This document shows, in pieces, positions 33,417-42,791 of a DNA stretch of 64,000 bases. Source of the DNA: Streptomyces sp. NBRC 110028. Lineage in GTDB: Bacteria; Actinomycetota; Actinomycetes; Streptomycetales; Streptomycetaceae. Position 1 is the stretch's first letter. The number at the start of each line of letters is the position of its first letter. The stretch lies in NCBI RefSeq assembly GCF_001417735.1, contig NZ_BBUZ01000022.1, positions 62,001 through 126,000 on the forward strand, given 5' to 3'. The position numbers and the translations under genes were made by a program. The notes under the pieces were generated by a model that saw nothing but the letters and a program-made list of their open reading frames with translations, did not search any database and was not told the DNA's origin.

Positions 33417-34880
33417 TCACGCCCGCTTGCAGATGCGGTCCAGCAGATTCGCCGTGGCCCGCTGCACCCGCTCGTCCCGGTGCCCCGGCCGGTCCAGCGC
33501 CGGGGACCAGGCGAACGTGCCGGAGGCGAACACCAGGGCCCCGCTGGGGGCGCGGTAGAGGGAGGTGTCCTGGTGCCGGGTGGCGCCCTCGCCGTCCTCG
33601 TACGGGGAGTGGGCGAGCAGGATGCGGCGCAGATGCTCGGGCAGCGGGGTGCGCGGGAAGTAGCGGTCGGCCTCGCCCGCGACCAGCCCGGGCAGTTCGT
33701 CGCCCTCGGCCGCCCCGGTGGCCTCCCACAGCCAGTGGCCGCCGTTGCGCACGATCAGCGGCCGTGGTTCGGGCACCCGGCCCGCGTACTGGATGCCGAT
33801 CAGCTGCTGCTCGGGCGCCGACTCGCGCCACAGCGCGGCGCGGCCGGGGCCGCGCCGCTTGCGGCAGGTCAGCAGGCGGTCCGGGCCGGAGGGCGAGGGG
33901 GCCAGCTCGACCTGCCAGTACATGGTGTTCGCGGAGAGGAAGACCAGCGAGGTGCCGCTGTCCCGGGCCCGCTCCACGGTGCGCCGCATCGCGGCCGACC
34001 AGTACTCGTCGTGGCCGGGGAAGACCAGGCCGCGGTAGCGGGTGGGGTCGACGCCACCGGCGTGCAGATCGCGGGTCTCGGCGTAGGCCAGGTCGTAGCC
34101 GTAGCGCTCGGCCCAGCGGATGACGTCGTACGCGTGGCCCACGTGCAGCGGCAGCCCCGCGCCCGCGTAGGGCCGGTCGAAGGAGACCGTGACGGCCGCC
34201 TCCGACTCGCCGAGCAGCCTGCCCTGCCCGTCCCAGGCGTGGTAGAGGCTGGCGCCGGTGCGGCCGTCCTCCGGGTAGAGGTTGTACGCCTGCCAGGTGA
34301 AGTCGGGCAGGACCAGGAGAAGATCGGCGGGGCGGGCGTCGCGGACCGTGAACGGGATGTGGCTGCGGTAGCCGTCCACGGTGGTCAGCACGGCCACGTA
34401 CGCCCCGAGCTTCCAGTACGAGGGGACCTGCAGCCGCCAGGACAGCCACCAGTGGTGGCAGGAGACGGTGCGGTCGGCGGTGAGCGGCGGGGGCTGCACG
34501 ATGCCGGACAGCCGCGGACTGGTGGTGATCTTCGACGCGCCGTCGCCGCCGTAGTGGCCGATGCGGTAGATGTCCACGCCGAACTGCTGCGGCGGGTCGA
34601 CCGTGATGCGGAAGTCGATGGCCTCGCCGGGGGCGGCGGCGGAGGTCGAGGCGAAGCCCTTGATCTGGCGGCGCACATCGTCGGCGGTGCGCGGGCCGGG
34701 GATCCGCGCCGCGGCCCCGGGGGGGTGGCCATGATCCACGTACCAGGGGACCACATGGCCCGTGTCGTCGAAGTAGTTCTCACTGGTGCGCAGCCAGGGC
34801 AGCGGGCCCTGGCCGAAAGGATCCGTCACCGCGTGGGCCAGTGCCCCGGACTCCCAGCGCTGGATCTGGTCCGTCCCCAT
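33417..34880 (-). CDS. N,N-dimethylformamidase beta-subunit-like protein
   Basis: 487 aa from ATG at 34880 (GGAGGGG upstream). The DMF-ase beta-like domain is visible: YFDDTGHVVPWYVDHGHPPG, an N-terminal beta-rich part (FRITVDPPQQFGVDIYRIGHYGGDGA), and the core GLVFPGHDEYWS, ANTMYWQVEL. Metal-binding residues of the true enzyme are only partly traceable by eye. No alpha-subunit gene adjoins, so amide hydrolysis of DMF is uncertain; conserved in Streptomyces near purC, as I recall. Likely cytoplasmic. Confidence 0.82.
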   Translation of the reverse strand: MGTDQIQRWESGALAHAVTDPFGQGPLPWLRTSENYFDDTGHVVPWYVDHGHPPGAAARIPGPRTADDVRRQIKGFASTSAAAPGEAIDFRITVDPPQQFGVDIYRIGHYGGDGASKITTSPRLSGIVQPPPLTADRTVSCHHWWLSWRLQVPSYWKLGAYVAVLTTVDGYRSHIPFTVRDARPADLLLVLPDFTWQAYNLYPEDGRTGASLYHAWDGQGRLLGESEAAVTVSFDRPYAGAGLPLHVGHAYDVIRWAERYGYDLAYAETRDLHAGGVDPTRYRGLVFPGHDEYWSAAMRRTVERARDSGTSLVFLSANTMYWQVELAPSPSGPDRLLTCRKRRGPGRAALWRESAPEQQLIGIQYAGRVPEPRPLIVRNGGHWLWEATGAAEGDELPGLVAGEADRYFPRTPLPEHLRRILLAHSPYEDGEGATRHQDTSLYRAPSGALVFASGTFAWSPALDRPGHRDERVQRATANLLDRICKRA

Positions 34881-35137
34881 CCTCGTTCCCCTCCCTGCGT
34901 GCCCCGGCGGCGTCCCGTCGCCTCGCTGCCGTGTGTGCCCGTCCCGCAGGTCCGGGCCTTGTGGGCCCGGGTTCGCGGGTCCGGTCGGTGAACCGGGCTG
35001 GTGGTCCGGTCCGCTGGGCCGGGTGGCAGCGACCGGCCCCAGCACATCACATTACGCACTCACCCCGTCACCGATCGTTGCGAATTCACCAAACGAAAAC
35101 CATTTATCGGCCATGATTCCGGGCCGACGGGGACGAA

Positions 35138-36988
35138 TCAGACGAGCCGCACCGGCTTCTCGGGGCGGACGCCGACCTCGGCGAGCCAGCTGCGCAGCGG
35201 GGCCGCGTCCCCGTCCTCCACCAGCGTGAGCACCGGATGGGACAGATCGGCGCGGCGGCGGCCGGCCACCAGGAGCGCCGGGCCGTCGAGCCAGTCCAGG
35301 CCGGGGGCCGCGCCCGCGGTGTCCACGGCGGCGCAGCAGACCATCGCGGTCACGTGGTCGGCCAGCAGCTCACGGCCGGTGCGGGGCGGCTGGAGCGGGA
35401 GCAGCGGCGCGAAGCCGTCGATCCAGGGGTCGCCGCCCGCGCCCTCCGCCGTACGGGCCTGGCGGGCCTGTGCGGTGGCCCGGTGGGCGGCGGCCTCCTC
35501 ACGGGCCAGCTCCACGGTGAGCCGGGCCGCCAGATCCTCGCCGAGGCCGTCCGCGCCGGTGGCCGCGCCGTCGGGGGTGGTGGCGGTGAGCCGGTCCATG
35601 ACCCGGGCCAGGGTCGGCGGGATGGGGGTGCCGGCGGGGGCCGGCGGCGGGCCGGAGGGATCCGTGCGCTCCTCCAGGACGCGGTGGAGGCGGGCCGCCT
35701 CCTGGCGCCATTTGCGGTCCACGACCTCTTCCGGATACTGCCCCCAGTCGACCGGGGACCAGTCCGGGCCGGGCTCCGGGGGGCCGCCGTGGAAGAGCCG
35801 CGCGGCCAGCAGCGAGGTGGCCTCGTCGATCAGGCCGGGCTCCTCCAGCAGATCGCAGGCGGGCCGCTCGCTGAGCCGGGAGGCGAACCCCTCGGCGAGC
35901 CGGTCCCGGCGGGACAGCTCGGTCAGCGCCGACACCACGCCCGCGTCCAGCCGGGACGGCCAGCGGCCCATCCGCCAGGCGGGCAGCGCGACCCGGGTCA
36001 GCAGCCGGTCCCAGCCCGCGTAGGCGAGGCCCACCTGCTCCTGGGCGACGATCCGCAGCCCGTAGTCGACGGCCTGGGCCCGCTCGGAGGCGGCCGCGGC
36101 GACCGCGCGCTCCATCTGGGCGGCGTGGTCCCGGCAGCCGCGCAGCAGCAGCCGGGCGATCCAGCCGACGAAGGCGAGGGCGGGGCGGCGGACGGCCCGG
36201 CCGAGCGGGCTGCCGGTGCCGCCGCCGCTCGCCGGGTCGTCGTCGCCGGACGCGGCGATGGCCACGGCGGCGTCCAGCCCGCGCACGAAGCGGCGGGCGG
36301 CGGCTATGTCCGGGTGGACGGAGGGGCCGGTGCCCGCCACCACGGGCGCGAGCAGCGCGCGCAGCTCGGCGACCCGCATCCACCACAGGAAGGGCGAGCC
36401 GATCACCAGGACCGGGGCCCGGGGGGCACGGCGCTCCTGCCGGTCCGCCCGGGAGCGGCCGCTTCCGAGACGGTCCGCCCGGTCCGTGGCCGACGGCCCC
36501 ACGGTGTGCACCGCGCGGGACGCCCCGGGCGGGGGCCGGTCCTCGCCCGGGCGGCCTTCATGCGCCGGATGCGTGCGGTCCTCCAGCCAGCTGTCGCAGT
36601 CCGGGGTGAGCGCTATGGCGGAGGGCGCGGGCACCTCCAGCCGCTCCGCCAGGTCGCGGACCAGCCGGTACAGGTCCGGGGCCGTCTCCTCGGCGATGGG
36701 GACCGTGGGCGTCAGCGCCGGTTTCGCCCGGACGATCACGGCGGCCACCGCCGCCGCCAGCAGCAGGACCAGCAGGGCACCGCCGACCACCGCCCAGCGC
36801 AGCGCGGTCCAGCCCTCGTCGTGCGAACCGCCGCCGATGCGCCCGGTGGCGCCGCCCGCCAGCAGCACGACCGCCACCGCGGCCGGAAGGAGGGCGACCG
36901 CGAGCGCGGCGCCCCGGATACGCAGTACGGCGAGGGCACGGGCGCGTGCCGCCAGTGCTCCTGCTTCCGGACCTGCCACGGTTCTCAT
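35138..36988 (-). CDS. Large membrane protein resembling M48 peptidases without the zinc motif
   Basis: 616 aa from ATG at 36988 (AGGAGGG upstream). Two hydrophobic helices (about 27-45 and 64-87) precede a cytoplasmic or periplasmic bulk. The layout AETAPDLYRLVRDLAERLEVPAPSAIAL, then PVLVIGSPFLWWMRVAELRALL, mirrors M48 proteases (release of the HExxH helix after EL..LLA), but where HExxH should be it reads PVVAG (215-219). A low-complexity Arg/Asp/Pro-rich segment (135-190) and a long C-terminal region follow. Probably a non-catalytic M48 homolog; function unknown. Confidence 0.7.
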   Translation of the reverse strand: MRTVAGPEAGALAARARALAVLRIRGAALAVALLPAAVAVVLLAGGATGRIGGGSHDEGWTALRWAVVGGALLVLLLAAAVAAVIVRAKPALTPTVPIAEETAPDLYRLVRDLAERLEVPAPSAIALTPDCDSWLEDRTHPAHEGRPGEDRPPPGASRAVHTVGPSATDRADRLGSGRSRADRQERRAPRAPVLVIGSPFLWWMRVAELRALLAPVVAGTGPSVHPDIAAARRFVRGLDAAVAIAASGDDDPASGGGTGSPLGRAVRRPALAFVGWIARLLLRGCRDHAAQMERAVAAAASERAQAVDYGLRIVAQEQVGLAYAGWDRLLTRVALPAWRMGRWPSRLDAGVVSALTELSRRDRLAEGFASRLSERPACDLLEEPGLIDEATSLLAARLFHGGPPEPGPDWSPVDWGQYPEEVVDRKWRQEAARLHRVLEERTDPSGPPPAPAGTPIPPTLARVMDRLTATTPDGAATGADGLGEDLAARLTVELAREEAAAHRATAQARQARTAEGAGGDPWIDGFAPLLPLQPPRTGRELLADHVTAMVCCAAVDTAGAAPGLDWLDGPALLVAGRRRADLSHPVLTLVEDGDAAPLRSWLAEVGVRPEKPVRLV

Positions 36989-37248
36989 CACCCCCTCCTG
37001 TCCGGCCGGTGGTTGAACAGCGGACGACGGCGGCGTTCGTCTATCCCCCCCACTGTGGCACCGGCCGCCCGCTCCGCAATGCCGATGGGCCAGTTGCCGC
37101 ACCTCGCCTGAGCGGCACAGTAGTTGGAGGGCGGGCGTGCGTCAGCAGGATGCGGAAGCCCTCACCCGATGGAATGGCCTTGAGCGGAACTGGGAACCCG
37201 GTCGGGCTCGGGTGGGGCCACCGCGCTCAGAGGGCGGGATCCGTGCGC

Positions 37249-38520
37249 TCAGACGCCGTCGGAGGCCGCCTTCGCCGCGATGTCGGTCCGGTGGTGTGAG
37301 CCGTCCAGCCCGATGCGGGACACCGCCCGGTACACCCGCTCCCGGGCCTTGGCCAGGTCGGAGCCGGACGCGGTGACGGACAGCACGCGGCCGCCCGCGC
37401 TCACCACGTCGCCGGACGCGCCGTCCCGCCGGGTGCCCGCGTGCAGCACGTACGCCGTGGGCCCGTCCTGCGCGGCCACCTCGTCCAGCCCGGTGATCGG
37501 GTCGCCGGTGCGCGGGGTGCCGGGGTAGTTGTGCGAGGCGATCACGACGGTCACCGCGGCGCCGTCGCTCCAGCGCAGCGGCGGCTCGGCGGCCAGCGCA
37601 CCGGTCGCGGCGGCCTTCAGCAGCCCGGCCAGGGGGGTCTTCAGCCGGGCCAGCACGACCTGGGTCTCCGGGTCGCCGAAGCGCGCGTTGAACTCGATGA
37701 CCCGTACCCCGCGCGAGGTGATCGCGAGCCCCGCGTACAGCAGCCCGGAGAAGGGCGTACCGCGGCGGCGCAGCTCGTCGACGGTGGGCTGGCAGACCGT
37801 GGCCACGATCTCGTCGACCAGGGCGGGGTCGGCCCAGGGCAGCGGGGAGTAGGCGCCCATGCCGCCGGTGTTCGGGCCCTCGTCGCCGTCGTACGCCCGC
37901 TTGAAGTCCTGGGCGGGCTGGAGCGGCACCACGGTCTCGCCGTCGGTCACCGCGAACAGCGACACCTCGGGGCCGTCCAGGAATTCCTCGATCACCACGC
38001 GTCCGCAGGCCAGCGCGTGCTCGCGGGCCGCCGCCAGGTCGCCGGTCACCACGACGCCCTTGCCCGCGGCGAGGCCGTCGTCCTTGACCACGTACGGCGG
38101 GCCGAAGGCGTCCAGGGCCTCGTCGACCTCGGCGGGGGTGGTGCAGACGTAGGCGCGGGCGGTGGGCACACCGGCCGAGGCCATGACGTCCTTCGCGAAC
38201 GCCTTCGACCCCTCCAGCCGCGCCGCCTCGGCGGACGGCCCGAAGGCCGGGATGCCCCGGGCGCGCACGGCGTCGGCGACGCCCGCGACGAGCGGCGCCT
38301 CCGGGCCGACGACCACCAGCTCGGCCTCCAGCGCGGCGGCCAGGTCGGCGACGGCGGCGCCGTCGAGGACGTCGACGGCGTGCAGCTCGGCGACCTCCGC
38401 GATGCCGGCGTTGCCGGGCGCGCAGTGCAGGGCGGTGACGTGGGGATCGAGGGAGAGGGAGCGGCACAGGGCGTGTTCGCGGGCGCCGCCGCCGATGACG
38501 AGGACCTTCACGGTAGGCAC
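37249..38520 (-). CDS. purD: Phosphoribosylamine-glycine ligase
   Basis: 423 aa from GTG at 38520 (GGGGAGG 7 nt away); GTG at 38511 is the other candidate. ATP-grasp enzyme: N-terminal [20 protein letters not shown], then [35 protein letters not shown]. It adds glycine to phosphoribosylamine, the second purine step. Confidence 0.97.
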   Translation of the reverse strand: MPTVKVLVIGGGAREHALCRSLSLDPHVTALHCAPGNAGIAEVAELHAVDVLDGAAVADLAAALEAELVVVGPEAPLVAGVADAVRARGIPAFGPSAEAARLEGSKAFAKDVMASAGVPTARAYVCTTPAEVDEALDAFGPPYVVKDDGLAAGKGVVVTGDLAAAREHALACGRVVIEEFLDGPEVSLFAVTDGETVVPLQPAQDFKRAYDGDEGPNTGGMGAYSPLPWADPALVDEIVATVCQPTVDELRRRGTPFSGLLYAGLAITSRGVRVIEFNARFGDPETQVVLARLKTPLAGLLKAAATGALAAEPPLRWSDGAAVTVVIASHNYPGTPRTGDPITGLDEVAAQDGPTAYVLHAGTRRDGASGDVVSAGGRVLSVTASGSDLAKARERVYRAVSRIGLDGSHHRTDIAAKAASDGV

Positions 38521-38765
38521 CCTACGGCCTCCCCCGTCCGGGCGGCCCGGCCGGGTCGGAGGGCGGGACGGGCGGGTCAGGACGCGGGGCGGGGCGGGCG
38601 GGCACTCTTTCGGGTGAGCGGGAATGGGGCCCTATATCCGATGTCCACCACTTACGGGCGGAATACCCGTGATCGTGGCCGCGTGGCCAGCCGTTCGGCG
38701 GTAGGAATGGTCGTCGCGCGCCAGCCGCGCGCCAGGAGCAACGCCGCCGCAGAGGGAGCGCACGG
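38521..38765. other. Gap between purD and the SLATT gene
   Basis: 245 bp divergent region that should carry both promoters. I see no strong operator. A 42-codon open stretch ends in the SLATT start but lacks a ribosome site. Confidence 0.4.
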
Positions 38766-39524
38766 GTGAGTCAGCCGGAGATGCAGCCCGAGGAACTCCC
38801 TCGGCAGGAGGGTGCGAGGAGCGGGCCGGCGCGGGAGGACCTGATCGGCCGGCCGTTCCCGCACGGCGACTGGGGGGAGCCCGCCGAGCGCCTGGACGAG
38901 CTGTACCGGTGGGTCGAGGAGGGCGCGCTGCGGGTGGGCGACTGGTACCTCGTCGACCGGCTGTGGAAGCGGCGGGCCGCCCGGGCGCTGCGGGCGGGGG
39001 CCGCGGCGGGGGCGGTGACGGGCGCCGTGCTGCCGCTGCTGGAGCTGAACGGGGTGCTGGGCGCCGGGGCCGGGTGGGGCGCGCTGGCGCTGCTGCTGGC
39101 CGTGGCGTGCGTGGGCTGCGACCGGTATTTCGGGCTGACGTCCGGCTGGATGCGGGACGTGGCCACGGCGCAGGCCGTGCAGCGGCGGCTGGAGTCGCTG
39201 CAGTTCGACTGGGCGTCGGAGAGCGTCCGGGAGGTGCTGGGCCCGACGGAGGGCACCGCGTCCGAGGCGGTGGAGCGGTGTCTGGCGGTGCTGCGGCGGT
39301 TCTGCGAGGACGTCTCGGAGCTGGTGCGGACGGAGACCGCGGGCTGGATGGTGGACTTCGGCTCGGGGTCGGCGCCGATGTTCACCCATTCGCTGTTCAC
39401 CCGGTCACTGGTGGCCCAGGGCTCCCGCCCGGACAGCGGGAGCCCCGCGCACCGCTTTCCGCTGCCGCCGGGCAGCACCCGGCCCAATATGCCGCGGCAG
39501 CGTCCTCCCGAGCCGCCCCGCTGA
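38766..39524 (+). CDS. SLATT-domain two-TM protein
   Basis: 252 aa from GTG at 38766. After RWVEEGALRVGDWYLVDRLWKRRAARAL come two closely spaced helices (about 80-95 and 100-118), the SLATT arrangement, then an amphipathic helical part and a disordered Pro-rich tail. SLATT proteins are predicted pore-forming effectors of nucleotide-signal conflict systems, but here no SMODS/SLOG gene is adjacent. Orthologs stand alone beside purD in Streptomyces, suggesting a housekeeping role. Confidence 0.75.
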   Translation: MSQPEMQPEELPRQEGARSGPAREDLIGRPFPHGDWGEPAERLDELYRWVEEGALRVGDWYLVDRLWKRRAARALRAGAAAGAVTGAVLPLLELNGVLGAGAGWGALALLLAVACVGCDRYFGLTSGWMRDVATAQAVQRRLESLQFDWASESVREVLGPTEGTASEAVERCLAVLRRFCEDVSELVRTETAGWMVDFGSGSAPMFTHSLFTRSLVAQGSRPDSGSPAHRFPLPPGSTRPNMPRQRPPEPPR

Positions 39525-39535
39525 GGCCGGGCGGC

Positions 39536-40186
39536 TCAGCTGAAGAGGATCATCGAGCCCTGGCTCAGGCTGCGGGTCGCGGCCGCGTGCAGCCCCAGCC
39601 AGACATGGCGCTCGCGGGCGAACGGACTGTCCTCGTACGGTCCGGGCGCGGCCGGTTCCTCCAGGCTGGTCGGCCGGGCGGGGGGCGTGGGGGCGGCCGG
39701 GGGGTTGCCCGGGTCGATGCCGAGCGCCGGGGCGACGGCCTCCAGTTCGCGCAGCAGCCCGTGACTGGACCCCAGAGGGCCGCCGCCCTCCATGAGTTCG
39801 TCGTTGGACAGCGGGGAGGGGAAGTCGACGGGGACGTAGGCGCCCGCGTGGTCGTAGTGCCACACCAGGTGCGACTGCTGGGCCGTGGGCTCGAACATCT
39901 CCAGCAACTGCTCGTAGTCCCCGCCGAGTTCGTCGACCGGGGCGACCTCGAGGCCGCACAGCTGCAGCAGGTAGGCGCGGCGCAGGAAGTGGAGCGCGTC
40001 GTAGTCGAATCCCGCTACCGGGGCGACGTCCCCGGACAGGCCCGGCATATAGCCGAGGACGGGCACCGGCGGCAGACCGGCCTCACCCAGTGCCTTGTCG
40101 TAGGTTGCGATCTCGTCGGCGAAGGGATTGTCGGGGCTGTGGCACAGCACATCGACGAGGGGGACCAGCCAGAGGTCACAGGCCAC
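39536..40186 (-). CDS. Hypothetical protein
   Basis: 216 aa from GTG at 40186. Not recognised. Acidic, with no signal peptide or membrane helix; FDYDALHFLRRAYLLQLCGLEV and HYDHAGAYVPVDFPSPLSNDELMEGGGPLGSSHGLLRELEAVAPALG are the best conserved-looking stretches, followed by a Pro-rich linker (NPPAAPTPPARPTSLEEPA) and FARERHVWLGLHAAATRSL. Converges with the SLATT gene, 11 bp between stops. Confidence 0.75.
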   Translation of the reverse strand: MACDLWLVPLVDVLCHSPDNPFADEIATYDKALGEAGLPPVPVLGYMPGLSGDVAPVAGFDYDALHFLRRAYLLQLCGLEVAPVDELGGDYEQLLEMFEPTAQQSHLVWHYDHAGAYVPVDFPSPLSNDELMEGGGPLGSSHGLLRELEAVAPALGIDPGNPPAAPTPPARPTSLEEPAAPGPYEDSPFARERHVWLGLHAAATRSLSQGSMILFS

Positions 40187-40291
40187 GCGATCTCACTCTC
40201 GTATCCGTATGGTCGCTGGTCGCTTCAGCGTAGTGCCCCGGGTACGCGACGCGAAGAGCGCCAACGGCGGCTCTCACCCCCGGGGGTTGTC

Positions 40292-40978
40292 TCAGGGGGT
40301 GCCGGTCACCAACCGCTCGATCAGCGCACGGAAGTGCGCGTTGTACGCCGATATGAGCCGCTCGGAGGCCGTGGGATCACCACGGGTGACGGCCGTGGTC
40401 AGCTCGCAGTGGCCCGCCCACAGCTCGCCGCGCAGATCGGGGACCCGGCGCAGATAGGGCACGGTGAAGACCCAGGTCTGCATCCGCAGCCGCTGCAGGA
40501 AGTCGGTGATGTACGGGTTGCCGACCAGCCCGCAGATCTCGCGCCAGAAGCGCAGATCGTAGCCGATGAGGATGTCGAGGTCGCCGGCGCGGGCAGCCCG
40601 CTCGGCGGCCTCCGCCCGGCGCCGCACCGACGCCAGGGACTGCGGGTTCATGGTGCTCAGCGTCTGCTCGACGGCACGCCGGAACAGCCCCTCGACGACC
40701 ATGTTGCGGGCGTCGACCATGTGCCGGAAGTCCTTGATGGTGAACTCGTGGACCTTGAAGCCCCGGTGTTCCTCGACGTCCAGCAACCCCTGGGAGCACA
40801 GGTCGAGCAGGGCCTCGCGAACCGGGGTCGCGGAGACGCCGTAGTGGTCGGCCATCTCCTTGACGGTGAACTGCCGCCCCGCCGGCAGTCTGCCCGCGAG
40901 CACCTCGTCACACAGCGCGTCGGCGATCTGCTGCCGCAGGGTGTTCCGCTTGACCGGGCTGGTGCCGGGCACGGGCAT
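40292..40978 (-). CDS. GntR-family regulator (FadR/FCD type)
   Basis: 228 aa from ATG at 40978. Winged HTH: LRQQIADALCDEVLAGRLPAG, VKEMADHYGVSATPVREALLDL; FCD ligand domain with the metal-ligand style D-x3-H pattern partially visible (YDLRFWREICGLVGN; GELWAGHCELTTAV; ISAYNAHFRALIE). Lies downstream of the class III aminotransferase on the same strand and may regulate it. Effector unknown, perhaps an amino or organic acid. Confidence 0.9.
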   Translation of the reverse strand: MPVPGTSPVKRNTLRQQIADALCDEVLAGRLPAGRQFTVKEMADHYGVSATPVREALLDLCSQGLLDVEEHRGFKVHEFTIKDFRHMVDARNMVVEGLFRRAVEQTLSTMNPQSLASVRRRAEAAERAARAGDLDILIGYDLRFWREICGLVGNPYITDFLQRLRMQTWVFTVPYLRRVPDLRGELWAGHCELTTAVTRGDPTASERLISAYNAHFRALIERLVTGTP

Positions 40979-41027
40979 CGAGGACCGTCTCCTTCCGCGG
41001 CCGTCGTGTCATGTCATCCGGAAGCGG

Positions 41028-41059
41028 ACGGCCCTCGCATCACGATATGCGAGGGCCGT
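41028..41059. terminator. Terminator between the aminotransferase and gntR genes
   Basis: 13-bp perfect stem (41028-41040 with 41047-41059) around CACGAT. It would reduce read-through from the aminotransferase into the GntR gene. Confidence 0.85.
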
Positions 41060-41155
41060 TGCGCAAAGTACGCAGAGTCAGGTGGTGGTCTACACCGGAC
41101 GCCTATATGTGGCTATGGGGCGTGAAGAGGACGTGACGTATCGGTGAGGACGCGG

Positions 41156-42526
41156 CTACGCGGTGTGGGCGTCCGCCGCGTTCAGCGCCTCGTCCAGAAT
41201 CGCCAGCCCCTCCTTGGCCTCGGACTCGGTGACCGTGCAGGGCGGCACCACGTGCGTGCGGTTCATGTTCACGAACGGCCACAGCCCGCCGCGCTTGCAG
41301 GCGGCCGCGAAGTCGGCCATGGGCTGATTGGCCGGGCCGCTCGCGTTGTACGGGACGAGCGGTTCGCGCGTCTCCTTGTCCTTGACCAGATCGAGCGCCC
41401 AGAAGACGCCCAGACCGCGCACCTCGCCGACCGACGGGTGGCGCTCGGCGATCTCCCGCAGGGCCGGGCCGATCACGTTCTCCCCGATCGCGGCCGCGTT
41501 CTCCACGATGCCCTCCTCCGCCATCGCGTTGATGGTGGCGATGGCCGAGGCGCAGGCGAGCGGGTGCCCGGAGTAGGTGAGGCCGCCCGGGTAGGGCCGC
41601 TGGTCGAAGGTGGCGGCGATCTCGGCCGAGATGGCGACGCCGCCGAGCGGCACATAGCCGGAGTTGACGCCCTTGGCGAAGGTCAGCAGGTCCGGGGTGA
41701 CGCCGAAGTGGTCGGCCGCGAACCAGTGGCCGGTGCGGCCGAAGCCCGCCATCACCTCGTCCAGGATGAAGACGATCCCGTACCGGTCGCAGATCTCCCG
41801 GACCCCGGCCAGATAGCCGGGCGGCGGCACCATGATCCCGGCGGTGCCGGGGATGGTCTCCAGGATGATCGCGGCGATGCCGGACGGGCCCTCGTACGCG
41901 ATGGTGTCCTCCAGGTGACGCAGCGCGCGCTCGCACTCCTGCGCCTCGTTCTCGGCGTGGAACGGCGAGCGGTAGAGGAACGGCGCCCAGAAGTGCACGA
42001 CACCGGCGGATGCGGTGTCGGAGGGCCAGCGGCGCGGGTCGCCGGTCAGGTTGATCGCGGCGGCGGTGGCACCGTGGTACGAGCGGTAGGCGGACAGCAC
42101 CTTGGAGCGGCCGGTGTGCAGCCGGGCCATGCGGACCGCGTTCTCGACCGCCTCGGCGCCTCCGTTGGTGAAGAAGATCTTGTCCAGGTCGCCGGGGGTG
42201 CGCTCGGCGACCAGCCGCGCCGCCTCGGACCGTACGTCGACGGCGAAGCCCGGCGCGATCGTGCACATCTTCGCCGCCTGCTCCTGGATCGCGGCGACGA
42301 CCTTGGGGTGCTGGTGGCCGATGTTGGTGTTGACCAGCTGGCAGCTGAAGTCGAGGTAGCGGTTGCCCTCGTAGTCCCAGAAGTACGAGCCGTCGGCGCC
42401 CGCGATCGCGAGCGGGTCGATCAGCCCCTGCGCGGACCAGGAGTGGAAGACGTGGGCGCGGTCGGCAGCCTTGACGGCGGCGCCGGCGGCGGGATCGGGG
42501 CTGGGGTGCGTGGGCTGCACGGACAC
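41156..42526 (-). CDS. Class III (omega) aminotransferase
   Basis: 456 aa from GTG at 42526 (GAGG at spacing 8). PLP fold type I, class III: FFTNGGAEAVENAVRMAR, SYHGAT, ILDEVMAGFGRTG, and PLP Lys in LLTFAKGVNSGYVPLG. Such enzymes act on beta-alanine, GABA, or other omega-amino compounds with pyruvate or 2-oxoglutarate. The GntR gene downstream suggests a catabolic unit. Substrate not decidable by sequence alone. Confidence 0.9.
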   Translation of the reverse strand: MSVQPTHPSPDPAAGAAVKAADRAHVFHSWSAQGLIDPLAIAGADGSYFWDYEGNRYLDFSCQLVNTNIGHQHPKVVAAIQEQAAKMCTIAPGFAVDVRSEAARLVAERTPGDLDKIFFTNGGAEAVENAVRMARLHTGRSKVLSAYRSYHGATAAAINLTGDPRRWPSDTASAGVVHFWAPFLYRSPFHAENEAQECERALRHLEDTIAYEGPSGIAAIILETIPGTAGIMVPPPGYLAGVREICDRYGIVFILDEVMAGFGRTGHWFAADHFGVTPDLLTFAKGVNSGYVPLGGVAISAEIAATFDQRPYPGGLTYSGHPLACASAIATINAMAEEGIVENAAAIGENVIGPALREIAERHPSVGEVRGLGVFWALDLVKDKETREPLVPYNASGPANQPMADFAAACKRGGLWPFVNMNRTHVVPPCTVTESEAKEGLAILDEALNAADAHTA

Positions 42527-42791
42527 GTTCGCTACCTCGGATCGCTCGCGGGTCTGGGGTGCCCCCAGCGTACGGAGCCCCCGGACCGGCCGCACACCGC
42601 CAAGGTGTACGGCTTCGGCCCGGTGACCCGGCAGTGTGTCGGGGGGCGCGGTGCGCCGGTGGGCCCTCGTGTCCGCGGGGCGCGCATACGGAACCGGTAA
42701 CGGATCGCCCGCGTCGTCCACTTCACTCCCAGCCGCCCTTATTCTCTCCTGGGGGCTGATCAGGGGGATCAGGGAAGGGACGTTCGTCAGC
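42527..42791. promoter_or_regulatory. Divergent region between the aminotransferase and first Ser/Thr kinase genes
   Basis: 265 bp without a supported gene. GGGAAGGGA upstream of 42792 is the kinase ribosome site. No clear operator seen. Confidence 0.4.

Noticed and set aside
38641..38769. 42-codon open frame ending in the SLATT start (GTGA overlap)
   Set aside because: No ribosome site, odd composition and no recognisable homology; the overlap could be chance. Conservation in relatives would change this.
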